From the NCBI RefSeq assembly GCF_918814755.1, contig NZ_CAKKNT010000002.1, positions 82,809 to 146,808 of the forward strand: DNA of 64,000 bases, given 5' to 3'. The translations under genes were made by a program, and so were the position numbers. This document shows, piece by piece, positions 21,365 to 31,372 of the stretch. The stretch comes from Periweissella ghanensis. Lineage in GTDB: Bacteria; Bacillota; Bacilli; Lactobacillales; Lactobacillaceae. The stretch's first letter is position 1. Each line of letters opens with the position of its first letter. The notes under the pieces are model-generated. The model did not search any database and was not told where the DNA came from. It saw only the letters and a list, made by a program, of their open reading frames with translations.

Positions 21365-22897
21365 GTGGAGCGAGTTAATAGCAGTTTTGGAAATATTAAG
21401 GACAAGTGGTCAGCAATTAGTCGCCCAATGAAGATTGGGATTATCAGTGGCTTACTTAGTTTAATAGCAATTGGTGTGATTAGTTTCACATTATTAACCC
21501 GGGTACAATATGGCGTGTTGTTTGCCAATGTTAACCAAGGTGATGCGGGAAATATTACCGCGACTTTGAAATCACAAAATGTCCCGTATAAATTGGAGGA
21601 TGGTGGCACAACCATCATGATTCCAGCCGACAAAGTTGACCAAACGCGGATTGATTTAGCAATGGCCAATAAATTACCAAATAGTACGAGTGGTTTTGAG
21701 TTGTTTGATAAAACCAACATGATGACCACGGATCAAGACCGTAAGATTATGTATCAACGGGCTTTAACCGGTGAATTGGAACGTTCAATTAGTTCCCTAA
21801 ATGCGGTCCAATCAGCCCGAGTGATTCTAGTAACCCCGAGTCAAAGTGTTTTTGATGATTCAACGGACAAAAAAGCTTCCGCATCCGTAATTTTGACGTT
21901 AAAAGGCAATACAATTTCAGATTCCGCGGTCCAAGGGATTGTGGCTTTGACGTCGGCTTCCGTTGAAAATTTAAATCCTGATAACGTTAAGGTTGTTGAT
22001 AGTAATGGCCGCATTTTAGCGGATGGTGACAGTGGTAATGATAATCCACTGACTGGGGGCAATAGTAAATTCCTCCAAATGAAGCAACAATATGAAAATC
22101 AATTAACGCAAAAATTGAGTACGTTATTAACGCCAATTTATGGAGCCGGTAAGTTCCAAGTTGCCATTAATGTTGATCTTGATTTTAATTCCGTTGAACG
22201 CAATACGGTTAAATACAGTAATCCTAATATTCGCAGTGAGAACCTGCAAATTGCTGGTAATAATGCTAACAACCAACAAACAAGTGGCCAACCTGATAAC
22301 GCGGCCAATGTTGCGGGGGCCAAAAATGACCAAAATGGAACGTTTAACCGCACGATTAATAATGAACTTGATACAGATACGACCAAAATTATTAATGCCC
22401 CCGGTTCGGTCCAACGAATTACCGCGTCGGTTGTCCTTAATGGTGATGCCAATAACGCGGCTAGTGCGAACCAAGTTCAAACAATGGTGGCCAATGCGAT
22501 TGGCTTAGATTCAAAACGGGGCGATGCCGTTAATATTCAAGATGTGTCATTTGCTAAAACGAAAATGAATACTACCAGCACCCCTAAAGATGCTAAGAAA
22601 GCCAATGATTTATGGATTTACTTAGCTGTTGCGGCGGGAATTTTAACCCTTGGTTTAGCAACTTTCTTCATTATTCGCAGTCGCCGCCGAAACGAAGAAG
22701 ATGATGAATATGAATACGATGACTATGAGGATGAAGCCAAAGAAGTTCCGGAAGCACCAACGAGTACACCAGTTGAACTTGATGAAAATGCCGAGTCAGT
22801 TGTTGAGAGTAAAACCAATCAGGCAAAAGATTTTGCTATGAAGAATCCCGATATTGTCGCTGATTTAGTTAAGACATGGGTTCGTGAAGATAAATAA
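21365..22897 (+). CDS. fliF: Flagellar MS-ring protein FliF
   Basis: Forms the MS ring that anchors rod, export gate and FliG. The start is GTG at 21365 with AAGGGA upstream. A membrane helix lies at about residues 21-43, ring-building motif domains follow (DQTRIDLAMANKLPNSTSGF; RALTGELERSISSLNAVQSARV, quoted in parts), and a second helix lies at about 415-437. The C-terminal FliG-binding tail ends MKNPDIVADLVKTWVRED. The stretch at residues 300-330 is Asn/Gln-rich. 510 residues, normal. Confidence 0.96.
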   Translation: MERVNSSFGNIKDKWSAISRPMKIGIISGLLSLIAIGVISFTLLTRVQYGVLFANVNQGDAGNITATLKSQNVPYKLEDGGTTIMIPADKVDQTRIDLAMANKLPNSTSGFELFDKTNMMTTDQDRKIMYQRALTGELERSISSLNAVQSARVILVTPSQSVFDDSTDKKASASVILTLKGNTISDSAVQGIVALTSASVENLNPDNVKVVDSNGRILADGDSGNDNPLTGGNSKFLQMKQQYENQLTQKLSTLLTPIYGAGKFQVAINVDLDFNSVERNTVKYSNPNIRSENLQIAGNNANNQQTSGQPDNAANVAGAKNDQNGTFNRTINNELDTDTTKIINAPGSVQRITASVVLNGDANNAASANQVQTMVANAIGLDSKRGDAVNIQDVSFAKTKMNTTSTPKDAKKANDLWIYLAVAAGILTLGLATFFIIRSRRRNEEDDEYEYDDYEDEAKEVPEAPTSTPVELDENAESVVESKTNQAKDFAMKNPDIVADLVKTWVREDK

Positions 22898-22918
22898 AAC
22901 ACTAGGAGTTATGAGTGC

Positions 22919-23923
22919 ATGGAACAGAATGAAGGCGTAAAAAAAGCCGCGGTTCTGCTAATTTCCTTAGGTTCAGAAGTTTCAGCCCAAGTTATGAAAC
23001 AACTACCGGATGATTACATTCAGAAAATTAGTTACGAAATCGCTAATACTGATTACGTTAAGCCAGAACGACGTGATCAAGTTTTAGATGAATTTATTAA
23101 TACGGCTAATGGGCGCCAATATATTCTAGATGGTGGTTATGATTACGCCAAAAGCGTCTTAAACCAAGGGTTAGGCCCACAGAAAGCCAAAGAAATTTTG
23201 GATGTTTTAAAGCAATTACAAATGCGTGAACGGCCATTTGATATTGCGCGGACGGCCGATTTGCAACAGTTAGTTAATGTTTTAATTGATGAGCACCCCC
23301 AAGTTATCGCGTTAGTTTTATGTTATATGCAACCAGAAAAAGGGGCCGCTTTATTGGCCCAGTTACCGCGTGATTTACAAGTTGATGTGGCTGAACGGGT
23401 CGGGTTAATTACGACGACTTCACCAGAAGTAATCAAGCGCATTGAAGAATCGCTTGAAGCGCAATTATCAAACTTCGAAGTCGCCGATACCGAAAATGTT
23501 GGTGGAGTATCAGTCTTGGTTGGTATCTTGAATGCCGCCAGTCGCAGTACCGAAAAGAATATTTTGGGCGACTTGGAAGAACGGCAGCCTGAATTGGCAA
23601 CTGAAATCAAAACGAGTCTCTTTACCTTTGATGACATCACATCATTATCTGATATGGATGTTCAAAAAGTATTGCGGGCAATTGATAATGAAGCCCTTAA
23701 GTTGGCCTTGAAAGGTGCCGCCGCTGATATTAAAGAATTTATCTTTAAGAACTTATCACAACGGGCCGCCGAAACGATTCAAGAAGAACTTGAATTTATG
23801 GGACCAACCCGCTTAGCAACGATTGAAGAAGCCCAACAAAAAGTGGTCGCTGAAATTCGTCGCCTAGATGATAATGGTGAAATTTATATTGAACGAGGAA
23901 ATACGGATGGAATGGTCAAATAA
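22919..23923 (+). CDS. fliG: Flagellar motor switch protein FliG
   Basis: Rotor protein that transmits torque from MotA and binds FliF and FliM. 334 residues with the three-part FliG arrangement: N-terminal GVKKAAVLLISLG, middle domain with EHPQVIALVLCYMQPEKGA (the EHPQ signature), and C-terminal torque helix around LKGAAADIKEFIFKNLSQRAA. Its 3' end overlaps fliH by 17 bases. Confidence 0.96.
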   Translation: MEQNEGVKKAAVLLISLGSEVSAQVMKQLPDDYIQKISYEIANTDYVKPERRDQVLDEFINTANGRQYILDGGYDYAKSVLNQGLGPQKAKEILDVLKQLQMRERPFDIARTADLQQLVNVLIDEHPQVIALVLCYMQPEKGAALLAQLPRDLQVDVAERVGLITTTSPEVIKRIEESLEAQLSNFEVADTENVGGVSVLVGILNAASRSTEKNILGDLEERQPELATEIKTSLFTFDDITSLSDMDVQKVLRAIDNEALKLALKGAAADIKEFIFKNLSQRAAETIQEELEFMGPTRLATIEEAQQKVVAEIRRLDDNGEIYIERGNTDGMVK

Positions 23924-24602
23924 TGTTTGGAAACAAGCAACTGTCATTGATAATAATGCGCCCAAGCCCATCATTACTGATAATTTAGTACCGTTAGCAG
24001 CGCCGAGTGAAGATGATAATATGCAGGTATTTAATGCTGAAAACCAAGCATTACGCCAACAAATTATGACAGATGCCCAACAAGCCGCTGAAGCGTTAAA
24101 AGCGCAAGCCTTTGCAGAAGGGCAAGCGGCTGGTTATGAAGTTGGTTATAACGAAGGTAAAGCCGTTGGTGATCAAATGGCCCAGCAAATTAGTATGGAA
24201 GCTGAGCAAAATTATGCGGCCGCCCAAGCTGATATTGCAACTTATTTACACGATAAGGAAGCCGAAATTGTTGCCTTTGCGGTGGCGATGGCCGGTCAAA
24301 TTGTAAAAAAACAAATTAACTTAGATGAAACGACCATTGGGAACATTATTGCCCCAACGTTATTACAACTTGGCCAACCAGACCAGTTAATTACCGTCAC
24401 GGCTAACCCAGCCCATCGTGAAGTGTTAACGGCTAAATTAGAAGCCAAGAAAGCTGAAATTCCAAATTTGCATTATTTATTACTCGATGATATGCAATAT
24501 GAATTAACGGCGTTGAAAGTTGAAACGAGCGATACGCTAGTAGTGTTTGACTTAGAAACGGAATTAAAAAACTTACTCGTAGAATTACAAAAGGTTGGAT
24601 AG
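23907..24602 (+). CDS. fliH: Flagellar export regulator FliH
   Basis: Regulator and stator of the FliI ATPase. The start at 23907 (MEWSNNVWKQATVID) has GAGG 8 bases upstream; the open frame extends further back inside fliG without a site. The 231-residue protein has an alanine/glutamine coiled-coil centre with glycine repeats (EGQAAGYEVGYNEGKAVGD), typical of the FliH GxxxG region, then the conserved C-terminal domain. Confidence 0.9.
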   Translation: MEWSNNVWKQATVIDNNAPKPIITDNLVPLAAPSEDDNMQVFNAENQALRQQIMTDAQQAAEALKAQAFAEGQAAGYEVGYNEGKAVGDQMAQQISMEAEQNYAAAQADIATYLHDKEAEIVAFAVAMAGQIVKKQINLDETTIGNIIAPTLLQLGQPDQLITVTANPAHREVLTAKLEAKKAEIPNLHYLLLDDMQYELTALKVETSDTLVVFDLETELKNLLVELQKVG

Positions 24603-24605
24603 ACG

Positions 24606-25937
24606 ATGACATTTGCATTAGCGACAGATAAATATTTAACCGTTGTTAAGCAACAACCGTTTACGCAAACCTTTGGGAAAGTCAGTGAAGTCGTTGGCTT
24701 AGTAATTAAGGTCGTCGGCTTAGCGAGCTTTGTGGGTGAAATTTGTGAAGTTCATTTAGCAAGTAGCCATAAAGTCGCACTAACTGAAGTGGTCGGGTTT
24801 GTTAAAAATACGGTCCTCTTGATGCCCTTGGATGACTTAGATGGCATTAGTCCGGGGTGCTTAGTCGTACCAACTGGCCGGGCATTAACGGTCAAAGTTA
24901 ATCCGGCTTTATTAGGCCACACGTTAGATGGACTAGGTCGGCCGATGGATGATTTACAAATCACCGAAGAATTCACGGAATTTCCAGTCATGCGTGATGC
25001 CCCTGATCCATTTAAACGTCCACCAATTCGTGAAACCTTACCGACTGGTGTTCGTGCCATTGATGGCTTACTCACAGTTGGTAACGGCCAGCGAATTGGG
25101 ATTTTTGCCGGGAGTGGGGTTGGTAAAAGTACCTTACTCGGCATGATGGCTAAATACGCCGACGCTGATGTGATTGTGATTGGTTTGATTGGTGAACGGG
25201 GCCGTGAAGTCCGTGAGTTCATTGAAAAAGACCTCGGCCCGGATGGGTACAAAAAAGCCGTTGTCGTCTGTGCAACTTCTGATATGCCGCCATTGGTGCG
25301 GTTAAAGGGGGCGTATGTGGCAACGGCGATTGCTGAATATTTCCGTGACCAAGGTAAGAAAGTTGTCTTGATGATGGATTCGGTGACCCGATTTGCGATG
25401 GCCCAACGTGAAATTGGGCTTTCAACGGGTGAACCGCCAACGACGCGCGGATACACGCCATCGGTTTTTGCGATGCTACCTAAATTACTCGAACGTAGTG
25501 GTCCAGCTGAGCACGGTTCAATCACGGCTTTTTATACCGTGTTGGTTGAAGGGGATGATATGAATGAACCGATTGCCGATGCGGTCCGGGGGATTTTGGA
25601 TGGCCACATTGTTTTGTCACGTAAGATTGCGGGGCAAAATCATTATCCCGCGATTGATGTGCAAAGTAGTTTGAGTCGATTGATGAAAAGTTTAGTCAGT
25701 CCCACCCATGCCAATGCTGCTAATAAATTACGCCAAAGTATGGCGACGTATAACGAGACCAAGGATTTAATTGAAATTGGTGCTTATCAAGTTGGTACAA
25801 ATCAAGCCGTTGATCATGCGATTAATTTACACGAACCAATCAAACAAATTTTGACCCAATCGGTTGATGAACACGCTCCGTTTAATAATACGGTCCACCA
25901 GTTAGAACAACTATTTCAACAACCAACCATGATGTAA
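24606..25937 (+). CDS. fliI: Flagellum-specific ATPase FliI
   Basis: F1-like hexameric ATPase that energises flagellar type III export. Walker A is AGSGVGKST (Lys174), Walker B lies in KVVLMMDSVTRFAMAQRE, and the signature GEPPTTRGYTPSVFAMLPKL is present. 443 residues. It starts 3 bases after the fliH stop. Confidence 0.97.
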   Translation: MTFALATDKYLTVVKQQPFTQTFGKVSEVVGLVIKVVGLASFVGEICEVHLASSHKVALTEVVGFVKNTVLLMPLDDLDGISPGCLVVPTGRALTVKVNPALLGHTLDGLGRPMDDLQITEEFTEFPVMRDAPDPFKRPPIRETLPTGVRAIDGLLTVGNGQRIGIFAGSGVGKSTLLGMMAKYADADVIVIGLIGERGREVREFIEKDLGPDGYKKAVVVCATSDMPPLVRLKGAYVATAIAEYFRDQGKKVVLMMDSVTRFAMAQREIGLSTGEPPTTRGYTPSVFAMLPKLLERSGPAEHGSITAFYTVLVEGDDMNEPIADAVRGILDGHIVLSRKIAGQNHYPAIDVQSSLSRLMKSLVSPTHANAANKLRQSMATYNETKDLIEIGAYQVGTNQAVDHAINLHEPIKQILTQSVDEHAPFNNTVHQLEQLFQQPTMM

Positions 25938-25952
25938 CTCGAGGTAATAGTA

Positions 25953-26390
25953 ATGCAAAAATTTAAATTTGAATTAGCAAGTTTACTTGAATTTCGCCAG
26001 CAGGAAGAACAAACCGCTAAGCAAGCCTACGCGTTAGCCCAACAAGCGGTTATCCAAGCGCAAACGGCCACGACGAAGTTATTAAACGAAAAGCATCTGA
26101 TCTTTGCTTATGCGTCTAAATCCGTCGAACTGCTCCAAGCCCAACGGCGCTATTTAATTGATATTGAAAATCAAATGACAACGCTAGCATTACAAAAAAA
26201 CGAACGCGAAGCAGCGGTCAAAACGACCCAAGCAGCTTTAGTCCAAGCCCAACAAGCCCGCCAAGTGATTGAAAAATTATACGTTAAAAAATTAGCCGAA
26301 TATCAGGCGGAAGTTAAACGGACGGAGCAAATTTTTCTTGATGAAGTAGGGACGCAAAATTATATGCGGCAGCAAGCTAGCGGCTATTAA
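25953..26390 (+). CDS. fliJ: Flagellar export chaperone FliJ
   Basis: A 145-residue, almost wholly helical coiled-coil protein rich in Gln, Ala, Lys and Glu, beginning MQKFKFELASLLEFRQQEEQ, as FliJ proteins do. FliJ acts like a central stalk for FliI. Sequence is poorly conserved in the family, so position directly after fliI is a large part of the evidence. Confidence 0.88.
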   Translation: MQKFKFELASLLEFRQQEEQTAKQAYALAQQAVIQAQTATTKLLNEKHLIFAYASKSVELLQAQRRYLIDIENQMTTLALQKNEREAAVKTTQAALVQAQQARQVIEKLYVKKLAEYQAEVKRTEQIFLDEVGTQNYMRQQASGY

Positions 26391-26412
26391 AAATTAAGAA
26401 AGGAGTTCCGCC

Positions 26413-27750
26413 ATGAATCAGATCACCCCGCCAACAACGAGTGCCGTAAATGCTTTGCCTAAAAACAGTAACTCAGCGGCTAGTTCAAGTGATGATAACC
26501 AAGCTTTAGCAGCAATTTTTGCGAGCCTACTAGCCCCAAGTCCGCTACCAATGGCCCAACAAGATGCACCATTACCCCCCACGGATAACCTAGTGCAAGC
26601 GGGCGATGATGGTGCACTCGGTACGGCTTTACCAAGTCAAAGTCCTGGTAGCTTGAGTGTCGAAGAGGTGCCAATCCCCCAAGCAGCCAAGCCACTAGCT
26701 AGCCCCGTGACCGACATGGGAACTAGTAACGTGCCAGCCTCAGTAAATAGTGGCGCAGCCCCAGTCGCCGAAGTAGCTGCATCGGCTACGCCAAGTCCAC
26801 AATTAATGGCCGCTACTAGCCAACCAACAAGTACGCCATTAGCAACGACACTTATGCCCTCATTAGCAAGTGACAATAGCAAGTTAAATAAGGATTCAAA
26901 GCCGATAAGCAACGCTAGTGATAATATTGTTGCTAAAAATGTTACAAATTCAAATGATGATGTGATAAACAACTTTGAAACTAGTAACAGTAATATATTT
27001 AGTGCAGAAAAAACCTTATCAACGGCGGCCAGTGCACCGGTGGAGCTTAAAGCAATAACGCCGGCCACGGGAGTACCTGATTCGGCGACTGCGCCAAGGC
27101 AAGCTACGACTGATGACAAAGCCCCCGCGCCAACAACCGAGCAACTGCCAAGTCAGGCCCCAGAATTACCACCGACGCTGACCGGGAATATCATCCCTAA
27201 CCAAGTCCCAACGATTACCAATACGCCGGTGTTAACAACGGTCAAAATTGAAAGTCAGCCACTGATGCCAACGAATCAAATAAGTAATATGGCCCAAGTT
27301 ATCACCGAACAAGTTAAAACCATGGGCTCAGGGGATACCAAGGTGGTTGTTTTCCGTCTTGAACCAGCTGGCTTAGGACCGATTAACGTTAATTTACAGA
27401 TTAACCAACAGCAAGTTTCCGTGGAATTCAAAATGGAACAAAGTCAAACGCATCAAATGTTAGCAGCGGCCATGCCCAAGTTACAAGAGATTTTAAAAGC
27501 AACGACGGACACGCCATTGCAAATTAATAATCCCACTCCAACCCCAGCGGTGAGCAATGTTAGTGCCCCAACGAGTCATACGCTGAGTGATATGAATCAA
27601 CAGATGATGTTTAACCAGCAAGGTCAACACGGTCATGGTCAACCATTTACCGGTGATAAACGTAAAGCTTATCAAGGACCGCAAGAAGTCGTAGTTGAAC
27701 CAGTTGAAACCCAACCCGAGGCCGATGCGACCGTTAGTATTTTAGTTTAA
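26413..27750 (+). CDS. fliK: Flagellar hook-length control protein FliK
   Basis: Secreted ruler that sets hook length and switches export specificity. Residues 1-290 are low-complexity, rich in Pro, Ala, Thr and Ser, the usual ruler region. The C-terminal Flg_hook domain is recognisable in VVFRLEPAGLGPINVNLQ and VEFKMEQSQTHQMLAAAMPK. 445 residues; the RBS AAAGGAG is strong. Confidence 0.9.
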   Translation: MNQITPPTTSAVNALPKNSNSAASSSDDNQALAAIFASLLAPSPLPMAQQDAPLPPTDNLVQAGDDGALGTALPSQSPGSLSVEEVPIPQAAKPLASPVTDMGTSNVPASVNSGAAPVAEVAASATPSPQLMAATSQPTSTPLATTLMPSLASDNSKLNKDSKPISNASDNIVAKNVTNSNDDVINNFETSNSNIFSAEKTLSTAASAPVELKAITPATGVPDSATAPRQATTDDKAPAPTTEQLPSQAPELPPTLTGNIIPNQVPTITNTPVLTTVKIESQPLMPTNQISNMAQVITEQVKTMGSGDTKVVVFRLEPAGLGPINVNLQINQQQVSVEFKMEQSQTHQMLAAAMPKLQEILKATTDTPLQINNPTPTPAVSNVSAPTSHTLSDMNQQMMFNQQGQHGHGQPFTGDKRKAYQGPQEVVVEPVETQPEADATVSILV

Positions 27751-27762
27751 GGAGGAAGTCTG

Positions 27763-28284
27763 ATGGATATAGCAAATAATGCCAATGCACTGAATACCGT
27801 TTTACCTGGTTCCGTCAAAATTAGTAAAAATAATGATAATGGTACCGGTATTTCAATGGATCAGTTCTTGAAAATCATGGCCGCAACGATGAGTAACCCG
27901 TCAATGGATGGCGGTTCAAGCGGTGGCGGTAGTAATACCGATTATCTCTCACAATTAGCGCAATTTAGTGAATTACAAAAAATGAACGAATTGGGCCAAA
28001 ACTTGCAAGCCACGGTGATGATGTCCCAACAACAACAAGCCTTTGGTTTGATGGGCCAAAACGTGGTGGTCACAGATATTGATCCTAATACTAAAAAGCC
28101 CATTGCGATTAGCGGTCCCGTTGATCGGGTGCAGTTCAACAATGGCTATGCGACGATTCAAGTGAAGGGTAAGTATTATGACCTAAGTGCTTTAAATGAA
28201 GTCGATGGTAAATTAGGCCCTGATACAACCGATCCTATCGCCCCAACCCCAGCTCCAACTGATTCATCGGCTCCAACTAATTAA
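27763..28284 (+). CDS. flgD: Flagellar hook-capping protein FlgD
   Basis: Scaffold needed for hook assembly, 173 residues. The N-terminal signature is DQFLKIMAATMSNPSMDG followed by YLSQLAQFSELQKMNELGQNL. A short Pro/Ala tail ends the protein. It stands between fliK and flgE as in Bacillus. Confidence 0.92.
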   Translation: MDIANNANALNTVLPGSVKISKNNDNGTGISMDQFLKIMAATMSNPSMDGGSSGGGSNTDYLSQLAQFSELQKMNELGQNLQATVMMSQQQQAFGLMGQNVVVTDIDPNTKKPIAISGPVDRVQFNNGYATIQVKGKYYDLSALNEVDGKLGPDTTDPIAPTPAPTDSSAPTN

Positions 28285-28347
28285 AAAATATAGCAACTTA
28301 TTAATTTACTGAGACGCCCGCGTGGCGCATTACGGAGGAAAAGTAAA

Positions 28348-29226
28348 ATGTTACGTTCATTATATTCAGGTGTTAGTGGAATGAAGAATTTGCAAAACGA
28401 ACTCGACGTCGTTGCAAATAATATCGCCAACGTTAATACTATTGGTTTCAAATCTAGTCGGGTTAATTTCCAAGATATTATGAGTCAAAATATGCGCCCC
28501 GCCGCCGCTGGTAATAATGCAGCTGGTGGCCTTGGTGGAACCAACCCAATGCAAATTGGTTTAGGGGTAACAACGGCATCAGTTGATACGATGATGGGGA
28601 ATGGGGCCCAACAAACAACTGGGAATGGGCTTGATGTATACCTTGATGGACCTGGATTCTTGGTGATGCAAGATACTAGTGGTAGCCAAATGTATACGCG
28701 AGCTGGAGCGTTACAAGTCGATGCGAATGGCTACTTAGTTAATAACAGTGGGGTGAAAGTGATGGGAGCCGCTAATGTGACGGTCAAGGATGATTCAACC
28801 GCACCAAATTTAGGTACAACATTAACATCAATTAAAATTCCCGCTACGGCCACGGTTAAGGGAGCCACAGTTAATGCTACTGGCACCCCAGAAATTGGGG
28901 CCGATGGGGTAATTACGCAATCTTATGGTGGTACTAAAATTGCCGTTGGTCGGATTGCTGTTGCTAACTTTACGAATCCGAATGGTTTGGCCAAAGCCGG
29001 TGGTACGAACTTTACGGCTAGCCCTAACTCTGGTGATCCGGTAATTAGTAATGCCGCTGCGAGTGGGGTTGCTGTCGTTCGTAGTGGGGCACTTGAAATG
29101 TCAAACGTGGACCTTTCAACTGAATTTACGAACATGATTGTTGCGAGTCGCGCTTACCAAGCCAACGCCAAATCAATTACCACTTCGGATGAGATTCTCC
29201 AAACTTTGATTAGCTTGAAGCAATAA
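28348..29226 (+). CDS. flgE: Flagellar hook protein FlgE
   Basis: Main subunit of the hook. N-terminal MLRSLYSGVSGMKNLQNELD and NNIANVNTIGFKSSRVNFQD are the family D0/D1 motifs, and the C-terminus ends in VDLSTEFTNMIVASRAYQAN. At 292 residues it is short for a hook protein because the central variable domain is small, comparable to B. subtilis FlgE. An ACGGAGGA site precedes it. Confidence 0.94.
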   Translation: MLRSLYSGVSGMKNLQNELDVVANNIANVNTIGFKSSRVNFQDIMSQNMRPAAAGNNAAGGLGGTNPMQIGLGVTTASVDTMMGNGAQQTTGNGLDVYLDGPGFLVMQDTSGSQMYTRAGALQVDANGYLVNNSGVKVMGAANVTVKDDSTAPNLGTTLTSIKIPATATVKGATVNATGTPEIGADGVITQSYGGTKIAVGRIAVANFTNPNGLAKAGGTNFTASPNSGDPVISNAAASGVAVVRSGALEMSNVDLSTEFTNMIVASRAYQANAKSITTSDEILQTLISLKQ

Positions 29227-29243
29227 GTACGAGGAGATGATTA

Positions 29244-29438
29244 ATGATTCAATTAACATCATTAGTTGGTAAGCAGTTTTACGTGAATTTTAATTTAATT
29301 GAACAAATGAACGAAACACCAGATACCGTGCTGACGCTAACGGATGGTAAAACGTTCGCGGTGCAAGAAACGGCCGGCCAAGTTGTGCAGTTAATTATTG
29401 AATTTCAGCAACAGGTTCACCAAAAATTACAAGGATAG
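29244..29438 (+). CDS. flbD: FlbD/SwrD family flagellar protein
   Basis: A 64-residue protein beginning MIQLTSLVGKQFYVNFNLIE with the TPDTVLTLTDGKTFAVQET core of the FlbD family. The B. subtilis homologue (SwrD) raises motor torque. It lies between flgE and fliL, the standard location. Confidence 0.9.
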   Translation: MIQLTSLVGKQFYVNFNLIEQMNETPDTVLTLTDGKTFAVQETAGQVVQLIIEFQQQVHQKLQG

Positions 29439-29444
29439 GGAAGT

Positions 29445-29933
29445 ATGGCAAAAGCAAAAGAAGAGAATGTAAGTCGTAAACGGTCACCATTAATTTTGGT
29501 TGTGATTATTTTATTAGTCATCATTGGGAGTGCGGGTGGCGCGTTTGTAATTAGTAAATATGTTACCAAGACCCCACCATCAGCGTTAGCGCAAAGTGAA
29601 TCGCAAGCACTTGCCAGTAAAGTCGTGATGTTACCGTTAGCAGCCTTCACGATTAATCTAGCGAAGACCCCAGATGACAACACCCCACATTACATGAAGA
29701 TTAGTTTAACGGTTTCGTTACCAGATGATAAAGCAAAAGCGGCGTTGAAAAGTAAATTACCAATTGTCCGCGATAGTGTCATTAGTGTCTTGAGTCAAAA
29801 AAGTCAAAACGACATTATTTCAACCAATAATGATCTGCAAACTTTAAAGAACCAATTAAAGAACAAAATTAACAATAATGTCGGCTTACCAGCTATTCAG
29901 GATGTCTACATTACCGATATGGTCTTGCAATAA
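29445..29933 (+). CDS. fliL: Flagellar basal body-associated protein FliL
   Basis: Single-pass membrane protein that surrounds or supports the stator. Basic cytoplasmic N-terminus, one membrane helix at about residues 16-38 (SPLILVVIILLVIIGSAGG), then an external stomatin-like domain with FTINLAKTPDDNTPHYMKI. 162 residues; only 6 bases follow the flbD stop. Confidence 0.9.
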   Translation: MAKAKEENVSRKRSPLILVVIILLVIIGSAGGAFVISKYVTKTPPSALAQSESQALASKVVMLPLAAFTINLAKTPDDNTPHYMKISLTVSLPDDKAKAALKSKLPIVRDSVISVLSQKSQNDIISTNNDLQTLKNQLKNKINNNVGLPAIQDVYITDMVLQ

Positions 29934-29947
29934 ACGAGGAAAAACAA

Positions 29948-30304
29948 ATGACAGTATGGTCGATTATTCAAACAATTGTAATGCTCTTAGTGGTGATTTA
30001 TTTAATTAATATCACCCTTAAATTACTTGCCAAACATAGTACGCAAAAGGATGCGGCAATTCAAATTATTCAAAAAGTTGCTGTTACCAAAACGTCGGCG
30101 TTGGCAATTGTTAAAATTGTCGATCAATACTACGTGATGAGTTTAGCCGAACAGCAAAACCAAATTGTTCGTGAATTAAATCCGGCCGAACAAGCCCAAG
30201 TGGCCGCTGAAATAGCAACGCGCCAAGCTAATGCTGCTAAGCCGCAACAAGTTAGTGCCGAATTCACCAAAATATTATTGCAAAAACTAGGTAAGGGAAA
30301 GTAA
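29948..30304 (+). CDS. fliO: Flagellar biosynthesis protein FliO (FliZ-like)
   Basis: Assembly factor for the FliP export-gate complex. A 118-residue protein with one N-terminal membrane helix (residues 4-26) and a small basic/Ala-rich cytoplasmic domain with the family VAVTKTSALAIVKIVDQYY pattern. It is immediately followed by fliP with no gap, which supports the assignment. Sequence conservation in FliO is low. Confidence 0.82.
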   Translation: MTVWSIIQTIVMLLVVIYLINITLKLLAKHSTQKDAAIQIIQKVAVTKTSALAIVKIVDQYYVMSLAEQQNQIVRELNPAEQAQVAAEIATRQANAAKPQQVSAEFTKILLQKLGKGK

Positions 30305-31090
30305 ATGAAAAAGCGAAATTTAGCGATTATTTTGACGTTAGTTAGCAGTATCTGTGTGCTAGCCGTCTTACCAAGCCCGGTGTATGCAATTGATATTAAT
30401 CAAGTGACGGACACTAGTAACAACATTTTTAAAAATATCGGTGGCGGGGCCAATCAATACATTAATACCTTTTTATTGATGACGTTGTTATCCGTTATTC
30501 CAATGATTTTAATTATGATGACGTCGTTTACGCGCATCATCATGGTGTTGTCATTTGTTCGCAGCGCCTTAGGAACCCAACAAAATCCACCTAACCAAGT
30601 GCTCATTGGGCTGGCCTTATTTTTAACTTTTTTTACAATGAAGCCGGTGTTTACCGATGTCTATAATGATGCGATTGTGCCGTATAATCAGCACCACATT
30701 AGCCAACAACAATTGCTTGATCGTACTGAAAATCGCTTTAAGAAATTCATGTACAAGCAAACTAGTCAAAAGGATTTGAATTTATTTTTACACGCGAAGG
30801 AAAATAATCTTGGTTCAAGTAAGGCGGTGCCTAAAAACCCCGATAAGATTGATTTAACGGTAATTGTTCCGGCCTTCATTATTAGTGAAATGAAAACGGC
30901 CTTTAGTATTGGTTTCTTGATTTTCTTACCGTTCATGATCATTGATATGGTCGTCTCCAGTGTCTTGATGTCGATGGGGATGGTGATGCTGTCGCCGATG
31001 GTGATTTCATTACCGTTTAAATTACTGTTATTTGTACTCGTTAATGGCTGGTACTTACTCGTCCAATCATTAATTCAAGGCTTTCAATAA
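30305..31090 (+). CDS. fliP: Flagellar export gate protein FliP
   Basis: Core export-gate subunit. A cleavable-type signal peptide (residues 1-28, ending PVYA) is followed by membrane helices and the family signatures MMTSFTRIIMVLSFVRSALGTQQ and VPAFIISEMKTAFSIGF. 261 residues. It begins directly after the fliO stop codon. Confidence 0.97.
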   Translation: MKKRNLAIILTLVSSICVLAVLPSPVYAIDINQVTDTSNNIFKNIGGGANQYINTFLLMTLLSVIPMILIMMTSFTRIIMVLSFVRSALGTQQNPPNQVLIGLALFLTFFTMKPVFTDVYNDAIVPYNQHHISQQQLLDRTENRFKKFMYKQTSQKDLNLFLHAKENNLGSSKAVPKNPDKIDLTVIVPAFIISEMKTAFSIGFLIFLPFMIIDMVVSSVLMSMGMVMLSPMVISLPFKLLLFVLVNGWYLLVQSLIQGFQ

Positions 31091-31101
31091 GGTGGACGGC
31101 G

Positions 31102-31365
31102 ATGTCAGTTGGAACAGTTTTAGAAGTAATCCGCGATGCTTTTATCCGGATTTTGTTAGTTGCTAGTCCAGCCCTTGGCGTGGCACTAGTTGTTGGGGTA
31201 GTCATTAGTATTTTCCAAGCGGTAACCCAAATCCAAGAACAAACATTGAGCTTTGTGCCCAAGTTAGTCGCAATTTTAGTGGCGATGATTGTTTGTGGGA
31301 ATTTTATGTTAACGATGCTTTTAGAATTTACTAAATCAATCTTTAGAATGATTGCCAAAATGTGA
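31102..31365 (+). CDS. fliQ: Flagellar export gate protein FliQ
   Basis: An 87-residue protein with two membrane helices, motif SPALGVALVVGVVISIFQAVTQIQEQTL characteristic of FliQ (quoted in two overlapping parts: SPALGVALVVG and FQAVTQIQEQTL). It sits between fliP and fliR. Confidence 0.96.
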   Translation: MSVGTVLEVIRDAFIRILLVASPALGVALVVGVVISIFQAVTQIQEQTLSFVPKLVAILVAMIVCGNFMLTMLLEFTKSIFRMIAKM

Positions 31366-31372
31366 GGTATTG

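Noticed and set aside
24752..25525. 257-codon open frame antisense to fliI
   Set aside because: Shadow of the coding frame; no start site and no recognisable domain.
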